Assembly (NCBI GenBank): GCA_021106775.1
Contig: JAIOTL010000080.1
Location: forward strand, 1-12,158
Length of the DNA: 12,158 bases
Origin: Planctomycetota bacterium
GTDB taxonomy: Bacteria > Planctomycetota > UBA8742 > SKZP01 > JAIOTL01
Direction: 5' to 3'
In this document: positions 6,611 to 12,158 of the stretch, in pieces
Position numbering within the stretch: the stretch's first letter is position 1
How the letters are laid out: each line of letters starts with the position of its first letter
Notes under the pieces: model-generated
Databases searched by the model: none
Seen by the model: only the letters and a program-made list of their open reading frames with translations
What the model was told of the DNA's origin: nothing
Translations under genes and position numbers: made by a program

Positions 6611-6940
6611 CTTTTGCCTCTAAATGCTGACATCGTAATTCTGAAAGGCTGTTACACAAGCGTACTTCTCTTTTCGTCCCAATTATGATGTACACCGAAT
6701 CTTACGGTTTTGTCGAGACGTCGGTGATCTTGAATTAGGCGAATGCATCGATTTAGCGATTGTTAGCGTTTTGCAGGTGTTTGCCAGATAATTTCGCTAT
6801 ACTTTACTATCTAATTTGGTATGAAATCGATTAGGCATGAAATATGGACGAACAGCAATCATACAACTGCTTGTATCGTGCTATTTCACCAATTACACGC
6901 AGTAGGACAAGCATCCTTGCATGTCATTGAAGAAGTTGTT
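6611..6940. other. Gene-free stretch after pcm
   Basis: No ORF with a ribosome-binding site on either strand and no recognisable RNA gene (no tRNA T-loop, RNase P or tmRNA signature). A 6-bp inverted repeat CACCGA/TCGGTG flanks 6693-6726. Otherwise I see nothing here. It may include the 3' end of the pcm transcript. Confidence 0.5.
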
Positions 6941-7155
6941 GCCTGAGCGTAGTCGAAGGCAGCGTAATCGAAAGCAATGATTACAAAGGCAACACTTATC
7001 ATTGATGGTTTCGACTCCGCTCAACCACCATTTCCTTGTTCCCAAACTCTTTTTGGGAACACACTTACATTTCAAACTCAGTTTGTGTCGAAACAGAGTT
7101 TCGCGGATAAGTTCATTCCAAAAGAGGACTTTTAGAACGAGAATAATGGTGGGTT
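6941..7155. repeat. Cluster of nested inverted repeats (MITE-like or REP-like)
   Basis: Several palindromes are packed into about 215 bases. TGAGCGTAGTCGAA (6944-6957) is the inverse of TTCGACTCCGCTCA (7010-7023) at 13 of 14 positions; each copy is itself bounded by short arms (GCCT/AGGC and GGTT/AACC). CAATGAT (6975-6981) pairs with ATCATTG (6998-7004). GTTCCCAAA/TTTGGGAAC (7038-7060) is a perfect 9-bp stem and CGAAAC/GTTTCG (7089-7103) a 6-bp stem. AACCACCATT (7023-7032) is matched by AATGGTGGGTT (7144-7154), giving a 132-base unit with near-perfect terminal inverted repeats. No transposase is present. Short ORFs across it are translations of the repeats. Confidence 0.7.
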
Positions 7156-7241
7156 TTGGGAATAAGAATATGTTTCAGTGTAAAGACCAGGAATAGACAG
7201 AAGTATAGAACAAAAGCAGTAAAACATACGGGCATCAATTG

Positions 7242-7259
7242 CAACAGTTATAACTGTTG
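7242..7259. promoter_or_regulatory. Perfect 18-bp palindrome, operator-like
   Basis: CAACAGTTATAACTGTTG is self-complementary over all 18 bases with no loop, the form expected of a site for a dimeric DNA-binding protein rather than an RNA hairpin. It lies 78 bases upstream of the predicted dnaG promoter. The cognate regulator is not identifiable in this window. Confidence 0.5.
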
Positions 7260-7336
7260 ATATTACCTAACTTATGAAGAATTGCATAGGTGTTGAAAAA
7301 AAGCTTTACATTATCGAAAAAACATACCCATAAAAT

Positions 7337-7365
7337 TTGACATTATTACAATGCGTGATTAAACT
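7337..7365 (+). promoter_or_regulatory. Sigma-70 promoter upstream of dnaG
   Basis: A perfect -35 box TTGACA (7337-7342) and TAAACT (7360-7365, 4/6) are separated by the optimal 17 bases. Transcription would begin near 7372, leaving an 89-base leader that contains the terminator-like hairpin before the dnaG start. Confidence 0.6.
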
Positions 7366-7404
7366 TTTTTACATGTACTACTGATTCTGTATTTCCAACA
7401 ATTT

Positions 7405-7431
7405 TGCTGCTTTTGGCAGCATAATTTTTTT
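7405..7431 (+). terminator. Intrinsic terminator or attenuator in the dnaG leader
   Basis: TGCTGC (7405-7410), loop TTTTG and GCAGCA (7416-7421) make a perfect 6-bp GC-rich stem followed by TAATTTTTTT. It ends 30 bases before the dnaG start and about 60 bases after the predicted start of transcription. No gene lies upstream on this strand for some 800 bases, so it most likely acts on the dnaG transcript itself or ends a short RNA. E. coli also has a partial terminator just ahead of dnaG in the macromolecular-synthesis operon. Confidence 0.65.
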
Positions 7432-7460
7432 ACTAAATTTCACAAAAGAGGTGGTAGAAG

Positions 7461-9278
7461 TTGGGCTTGATTCCCAAAGATAAAATTCTTGAGATTGTCA
7501 GCGCAAACGAAATTGTTGAAGTTTTGAGTGAATATATCGAACTGAAACAAGCGGGAAAAAATTACAAAGCCTTATGCCCATTCCACCAGGAGAAAACTCC
7601 TTCTTTTATTGTATCGCCTGACAGACAAAGCTGGCACTGTTTCGGTCAATGTCATGAAGGTGGGGATGTTGTCCGTTTCATTATGCGAGTTGAGAGTATG
7701 AGTTTTGTTGATGCACTGAAATTACTGGCGGATCGCGCGAATGTCCAGATAGAATACGAGAAATTCGTTTCATCGGACAACCGCGAAGTTTCCAGTACAG
7801 ACCTTTTTGAGATTATGAATCAGGCAGGTCGATTTTACGCAAAGAGTCTGCGTGGTAGCATCGGTGCGGAGTATTTCAAGAATCGGGGAATTACAGGCGA
7901 GATGGCAAAGGAATTCGAGCTTGGTTTTGTACCGGATGGGTGGGACAATTTGCAAAAAGAGCTGAAATTTGTCAAGCCTCAGAACCTTGAAATCGCAGGT
8001 CTTGTGATTGCTCGAAAAGGTGGTGACGGTTTTTATGACAGATTTCGCAACCGTGTGATGTTTCCGATAAAAGATTCACGTGAACGAACTATCGGGTTTG
8101 GCGCACGTGCACTGGGTGATGACACACCGAAATATTTGAATTCACCTGCAACACCGGTTTACAATAAAAGCAAGGCGTTGTTCGGGATGGCACAAGCGGT
8201 GAAGGAAATCCGTCGGGTGCGCAGGGCGATTATAATGGAGGGTTATACTGATGTGATAATGGCGCATCAATTCAGCTTCAAAACTTCGGTTGCATCTTGC
8301 GGGACTGCGCTGACTGACGAACATATCAGGGAGTTGAATGCTGCGGATGAATTATTCCTTCTGTTTGACGGTGATGAAGCAGGTAAAAACGCTGCGGAGC
8401 GTACAATTCCAATGTTAATCAAGGCGGAAAAAGATGCGAAAATCGTACTTTTCCCTGATAACTCTGACCCATGCGATTTCCTGCTTTCTCAGGGAGATGA
8501 GGCATTTTCCGAATTAATCATGAACGGGATTGATTATTTATCATATAAATTTGCAAGAATCAGCGAACGATACAACATCGAAACACCATATGGATTGAAT
8601 AAATCCGTCGCTGAATGTGTTAATTTGATACGCACCTCAAAAACTCCGAGTATGCGGATGCATTTGGTGCAGGCATGTGCAAAATACTTGAACAAGCCGG
8701 AGCACATTCTCGAAGAACAAGCATTTCCAAGTAAATTCAAGGACAGAAACAAAGAAAAAATAGACTTTTTTGCTGAGGATACAAAAAACCTCAAAAAAAT
8801 GCCTCAAGTCGAAAAACTCGCAGACACACTTATTTTACTTTGTATAAATCTGCCTGAAAAGATTTCTGAAATAGAAGAAAATTTTGCTGACTTGCGCTTT
8901 TCTGCTGATAGTCATGAAATATTGAAAAATCTATTTGATTCGAATAAAAATGGAAACGAAAGACGAATGAATTATTCGATTTTGTCGGAGAAAGCACAGA
9001 AACGTTTAAATCTCATTGAAGAAAAATTCTGGAAAGATGATTTCGATGGGAAAAGAATTGAAAAAACAGATGAGAAGTACGAAGCATCACTGAACAACTG
9101 TCTGTTGATAAAAAAAGATATTGAGCTGAATCAAATGCTTGCTCGGATAAAAAGCAGACTCAAATTGGTTCATGAAGAAAGTGAAAAAAAGGAACTTCTA
9201 GAAAAGCTGGTCAGAATACAACAAGAGTTGAAAAAGATTGACAAACATATACAACCATCTGACTTCTTCGTGAAATAA
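7461..9278 (+). CDS. dnaG: DNA primase
   Basis: Synthesises the RNA primers for replication at the fork together with the replicative helicase. 605 residues in the usual three-domain order. The N-terminal zinc-binding domain has C39-P-F-H42-QEKTPSF and WHC60-FGQ-C64-HEGGD, the CHC2 pattern with three residues between the last two cysteines, a variant found in many primases. The basic-groove motif FGARALGDDTPKYLNSP is followed by the TOPRIM domain with EGYTDVI (catalytic E260) and DGDEAG (metal-binding D303 and D305). The Lys/Glu-rich C-terminal part (about 430-605) is the helicase-interacting domain. The start is TTG at 7461, supported by GAGGTGG 7 bases upstream and by the family's usual MxLIP N-terminus. 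It is followed after 54 bases by rpoD on the same strand, the conserved dnaG-rpoD arrangement. The upstream rpsU of E. coli is absent. Confidence 0.97.
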   Translation: MGLIPKDKILEIVSANEIVEVLSEYIELKQAGKNYKALCPFHQEKTPSFIVSPDRQSWHCFGQCHEGGDVVRFIMRVESMSFVDALKLLADRANVQIEYEKFVSSDNREVSSTDLFEIMNQAGRFYAKSLRGSIGAEYFKNRGITGEMAKEFELGFVPDGWDNLQKELKFVKPQNLEIAGLVIARKGGDGFYDRFRNRVMFPIKDSRERTIGFGARALGDDTPKYLNSPATPVYNKSKALFGMAQAVKEIRRVRRAIIMEGYTDVIMAHQFSFKTSVASCGTALTDEHIRELNAADELFLLFDGDEAGKNAAERTIPMLIKAEKDAKIVLFPDNSDPCDFLLSQGDEAFSELIMNGIDYLSYKFARISERYNIETPYGLNKSVAECVNLIRTSKTPSMRMHLVQACAKYLNKPEHILEEQAFPSKFKDRNKEKIDFFAEDTKNLKKMPQVEKLADTLILLCINLPEKISEIEENFADLRFSADSHEILKNLFDSNKNGNERRMNYSILSEKAQKRLNLIEEKFWKDDFDGKRIEKTDEKYEASLNNCLLIKKDIELNQMLARIKSRLKLVHEESEKKELLEKLVRIQQELKKIDKHIQPSDFFVK

Positions 9279-9332
9279 CTCGGAGAATGAAGAGTTTAGG
9301 AAAAATAACTGCATTGAAGGAATTTATTAAAT

Positions 9333-11891
9333 ATGAGTAAAAAGAAGAAGAGCACAAAAAGTAAGCCAAGTAAGCCTGCGAAAAAGACTGAACCGACAAA
9401 AACAAAGAAATCCACTAAGGAAAGCACAGTAAAAACTTCGTCTATGAAAGATGCAAAGAAGTCTGTGAAAAAAGCAGTTGCGAAGAAGCCTGTAGCGAAA
9501 AAGCCAGCTGCGAAGAAGCCAATCGCTAAGAAACCAGTTGCGAAGAAGCCAGTCGCGAAGAAGCCTGTCGCGAAGAAGGCAGTTGAGAAGAAGCCAGTTG
9601 CGAAGAAACCAGTCGCGAAGAAGCCAGTTGCGAAGAAAACAGTCGCGAAAAAGCCAGTTGCGAAGAAACCAGCTGCGAAGAAGGCTGTTGAGAAGAAGCC
9701 AGTTGCTAAGAAACCAGCCGCGAAAAAACCAGCATCGAAAAAACCGGTAAAAACAGAACCATCGAAAAATAACAAAAAAACAACGAAAAATCGCAAAATT
9801 GACAATCAGAAACAAAAAAAAACCAAAACAAAGCAGATCAAGGAAGAACTCATTGAAGATGATGAAGCGATTATTGATATCGAAAAAGACCTGAAAAGTG
9901 CTGAAGTTGACATCGAAATTGAGGAGGAAATCGAAATCGACGAAGAGGAAGTTGACAGCACGGTACCAAGTGAAGAAGATGAGGTTGAAGTTACTGGCAC
10001 CGACGAGTTATCTGACATTAGCAAGCAGATATCGAAACAAACATATGAAGTCGATCATACTTCGGGTGAACCGCGTCCGAAAATTCACTCTGGCGAAACA
10101 GAGCAGGTTGACTCTATCATCCAAAAGCTGGTTGAATGGGCAAAATCACGGGGTGATATAATTTCTTATTCACAACTCAACGAATTTCTGCCCACCGAGT
10201 TGATTTCACCAGAAAAAATGGATGCAATAATCGTCAAACTCGATGAATTAAGCATAGAAATCATCGACGATGAAGACACATACGAAGAAGACCTTGATTT
10301 AAGCCGTGAAGCGGTTGAGCAAGAAGAGACTGAAACAAGCAAAATAGACGATCCTGTGCGCATGTATCTGGTGCAGATGGGTGAGATTCCGTTGTTTAAA
10401 CGTGACCAGGAAATTGAACTTGCCAAGAAAATCGAGCTAAAACGGATGCTATTCCGCAAAATGGTTCTCGAAAACTTCATGGCACAAAAGATGTCAGTAG
10501 ATATTATCGAAGAAGTTAAGAAGGGTGCACTCGCATTTGACCGTACTTTCAAGGTCGGGGGAGACAGCATCACGAAAAGCGATATGAAATCAAGGCTGAA
10601 TGAGAACGTAAACACTATAACCAAGATGATAGAAATCTGCCATGACGAATACAATATTGTTGCAGGTAAAATGAATTCTCAACGCAGATTACTGAGTGCA
10701 GCACAGAAATATTCGCGCATTCCGACTGTCAGCATCCCCGGCAGAAGTCAGGTTAGACGCAGGCTTCGAAAGGGACGGATTCTGCTTGAAGAACTCAAGA
10801 TTCAGACCAAGAAAATCAAGCCGATGATGGATGCCTTAGATGGGGTGCTTAAAAAGATGACCTGGATTCAGGATGAAATCAACCGTCTGTCTGAATTCGA
10901 TTTTGCTCAGGACAGAATAAATCAGCTTGAGGATGAGCTTTTCGAGCTTCAAATGCTGGTTCTTGAAACTCCAGGCGAACTTCGCAGGCGTGTAAAGGAG
11001 ATGAAAAGACGTTTTGACGAATATGAGGAGGCGAAACGCAAACTTTCCGAAGGCAACCTGCGTCTTGTTGTTTCAATTGCTAAGAAATACCGAAATCGGG
11101 GGCTTTCGTTCCTTGATTTAATTCAGGAAGGCAACACAGGCTTGATGAAAGCGGTTGAGAAATACGAGTACAAACGCGGGTATAAATTTTCGACGTATGC
11201 GACATGGTGGATTCGTCAGGCTATCACGCGCTCAATTGCTGACCAGGCGCGAACAATACGTATTCCGGTGCATATGATTGAGACTATGAGTAAATTGCGC
11301 AATGTCAGTAAAAAGCTTTTGCAGGAGCTTGGTCGCGAGCCTACACTTGAGGAACAGGCGGACTGTGCGGGTATCTCACTTGATGAATGTAAACGAGTTC
11401 TGAAAATAAGTAAGCATCCTATTTCGCTTGACAGACCAATCGGCGACAGTGACGACAGCGACTTTGGCGATTTTATCAAGGATGACAACGTTGTCTCGCC
11501 CTTAAATGCCGCTTCCCACGAAATGCTGAAAGAAGCGATTACATACGTTCTGGAGACGCTTGATTTTAGGGAGCGTGAAATTATCAAGCTTCGGTATGGC
11601 ATCGGAGACGGTTATACCTGCACTCTTGAGGAAGTCGGGAAAATGTTCAACGTAACCAGAGAGCGTGTCAGACAGATTGAAGCAAAGGCGATTCGCAAGT
11701 TGCAGCACCCGACGCGTTCACGAAAACTCAAGGGTTTCCTCGATTATTATGCTGGCTCATTGGAACAGGAGCAGGAAGAAGCATCCAAGGAAATTGAAAG
11801 TTCGATAATTGACCCTCAAAGCGAGACTTTGAGCAAGGATACGATTGAAATTGTAACCAGTAACGATTTGACAAATAGCCAATCAGACTGA
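9333..11891 (+). CDS. rpoD: Primary RNA polymerase sigma factor (sigma-70) with Lys-rich N-terminal extension
   Basis: Housekeeping sigma factor that directs RNA polymerase to -35/-10 promoters. 852 residues, long for the family. Order: a basic, Lys-rich tail (1-170) with 19 pentads of KKPVA type (46-140); an acidic block (about 171-225); region 1.1 (about 258-315, [23 protein letters not shown]); region 1.2 ([17 protein letters not shown], 339-355); a large non-conserved helical insert (about 370-560); region 2 with [27 protein letters not shown] and the -10-recognising [11 protein letters not shown] (W625 region); region 3; and region 4 with [17 protein letters not shown] and the helix-turn-helix [13 protein letters not shown]. 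Region 1.1 plus the large insert mark it as a primary, not alternative, sigma. The ribosome-binding site AAGGA is about 11 bases upstream. It is probably co-transcribed with dnaG. The basic and acidic extension is not part of the E. coli protein. Confidence 0.97.
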   Translation: MSKKKKSTKSKPSKPAKKTEPTKTKKSTKESTVKTSSMKDAKKSVKKAVAKKPVAKKPAAKKPIAKKPVAKKPVAKKPVAKKAVEKKPVAKKPVAKKPVAKKTVAKKPVAKKPAAKKAVEKKPVAKKPAAKKPASKKPVKTEPSKNNKKTTKNRKIDNQKQKKTKTKQIKEELIEDDEAIIDIEKDLKSAEVDIEIEEEIEIDEEEVDSTVPSEEDEVEVTGTDELSDISKQISKQTYEVDHTSGEPRPKIHSGETEQVDSIIQKLVEWAKSRGDIISYSQLNEFLPTELISPEKMDAIIVKLDELSIEIIDDEDTYEEDLDLSREAVEQEETETSKIDDPVRMYLVQMGEIPLFKRDQEIELAKKIELKRMLFRKMVLENFMAQKMSVDIIEEVKKGALAFDRTFKVGGDSITKSDMKSRLNENVNTITKMIEICHDEYNIVAGKMNSQRRLLSAAQKYSRIPTVSIPGRSQVRRRLRKGRILLEELKIQTKKIKPMMDALDGVLKKMTWIQDEINRLSEFDFAQDRINQLEDELFELQMLVLETPGELRRRVKEMKRRFDEYEEAKRKLSEGNLRLVVSIAKKYRNRGLSFLDLIQEGNTGLMKAVEKYEYKRGYKFSTYATWWIRQAITRSIADQARTIRIPVHMIETMSKLRNVSKKLLQELGREPTLEEQADCAGISLDECKRVLKISKHPISLDRPIGDSDDSDFGDFIKDDNVVSPLNAASHEMLKEAITYVLETLDFREREIIKLRYGIGDGYTCTLEEVGKMFNVTRERVRQIEAKAIRKLQHPTRSRKLKGFLDYYAGSLEQEQEEASKEIESSIIDPQSETLSKDTIEIVTSNDLTNSQSD
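9468..9752 (+). repeat. 15-bp tandem repeat encoding KKPVA pentads in rpoD
   Basis: Nineteen in-frame copies of a 15-base unit close to AAGAAGCCAGTTGCG encode K-K-P/A/T-V/A/I-A/E/S/K. The first and second residues are Lys in every copy. Variation is mostly at the third position of codons, so the array is old enough to have diverged but is still regular. It also creates long open frames on the opposite strand that are artefacts. Confidence 0.95.
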
Positions 11892-11984
11892 AATTTGTAG
11901 ACAGTTGAGGAAGTTTTGTTTTGGCTGAAATAAGCATTTTTTTTGCTTGCAATGTATTTTATCCCAAATTGACCAATATCTGAA

Positions 11985-12012
11985 TTGACTTGTGAAATTA
12001 AAACAATATAAT
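11985..12012 (+). promoter_or_regulatory. Strong sigma-70 promoter for the right-edge gene
   Basis: TTGACT (11985-11990) and a perfect TATAAT (12007-12012) are 16 bases apart, 11 of 12 matches to consensus. Transcription would start near 12019, about 55 bases before the ATG at 12075. An unused-looking GAGGTG (12032-12037) lies in this leader with no start codon after it. Confidence 0.7.
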
Positions 12013-12074
12013 ATATAAAATATAAAAAACTGAGGTGAAATTTATTAATTCTTTAACATGTGAGGAAATACATT

Positions 12075-12158
12075 ATGGAGAATGAAACTAAAACCAAGAA
12101 GGCTGGGAATTGTGGTTGTGAATACGGTTTTTCGGACATTATACCGAAATTCATGAAG
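12075..12158 (+). CDS. Start of an unidentified gene (truncated by window edge)
   Basis: Twenty-eight codons are visible from ATG at 12075, with TGAGGA (12061-12066) 8 bases upstream and a near-consensus promoter further up. The peptide begins MENETKTKKAGNCGCEYG and continues FSDIIPKFMK. A Cys-x-Cys pair (C13, C15) follows a Lys-rich start. That could be a metal site, but 28 residues are too few to assign a family. It is a separate transcription unit from dnaG-rpoD. Confidence 0.6.
   Translation, partial: MENETKTKKAGNCGCEYGFSDIIPKFMK

Noticed and set aside
6893..7196. Short ORFs on both strands in the repeat cluster (VPKKSLGTR and LVPKLFLGTH type peptides)
   Set aside because: They translate the GTTCCCAAA/TTTGGGAAC palindrome and neighbouring repeats. 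No coding signal and no start-site support.
9287..9340. 17-codon ORF ([17 protein letters not shown]) overlapping the rpoD start
   Set aside because: The GGAG is only one base from its ATG and nothing else supports it. Short out-of-frame ORFs like this are expected by chance.
9296..9805. Long minus-strand ORF rich in Phe-Phe-Ala-Thr-Gly
   Set aside because: It is the antisense reading of the KKPVA repeat in rpoD, with no ribosome-binding site. The open frame is a by-product of the 15-bp repeat.
11932..11948. AAGCA/TGCTT hairpin after rpoD as an intrinsic terminator
   Set aside because: A weak 5-bp AT-rich stem whose T-run lies in the loop, not after the stem. A terminator is expected here, but this one is not convincing.

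Overview
The window is about 12 kb of AT-rich bacterial chromosome from an organism with a Gram-negative style envelope. The support for that is two predicted lipoproteins, one of them SurA-like, and a sigma-70 of the long primary type. The housekeeping genes leuS, pcm, dnaG and rpoD are clear. I cannot name a phylum from sequence alone; the low GC, the intergenic inverted repeats and the Lys-rich sigma factor fit an uncultured lineage better than a model taxon. I saw no rRNA, tRNA, CRISPR array, transposase or phage gene.

Layout from left to right. Positions 1-890 (minus) hold the N-terminal half of leucyl-tRNA synthetase. Its leader (about 891-1015) contains a perfect Shine-Dalgarno sequence, a micro-ORF and an 11-bp hairpin. 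Positions 1224-3289 (plus) hold a translationally coupled pair: a urocanase-family protein that keeps the catalytic-cysteine signature but lacks most NAD-contact motifs, and a four-helix membrane protein that may be AtpI-like. Positions 3300-4628 and 4837-5343 (minus) encode a SurA-like lipoprotein and a small lipoprotein of unknown function. Positions 5425-6610 (plus) encode an atypical stand-alone receiver-domain protein and protein-L-isoaspartate O-methyltransferase.

Positions 6611-7460 are an 850-base stretch without a gene. It contains a dense cluster of inverted repeats (6941-7155), a perfect 18-bp palindrome (7242-7259), a good sigma-70 promoter (7337-7365) and a strong intrinsic terminator or attenuator (7405-7431) just ahead of dnaG. 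Positions 7461-11891 are the dnaG-rpoD pair, the core of the classical macromolecular-synthesis operon. This rpoD carries 19 Lys-Lys-Pro-Val-Ala-type pentads followed by an acidic block, both ahead of region 1.1. After rpoD a near-consensus promoter (11985-12012) drives a gene that runs off the right edge.

The most interesting items are the degenerate urocanase with its coupled membrane partner, the histone-tail-like N-terminus of the primary sigma factor, and two leader regions (leuS and dnaG) that look built for regulation by attenuation or leader translation.
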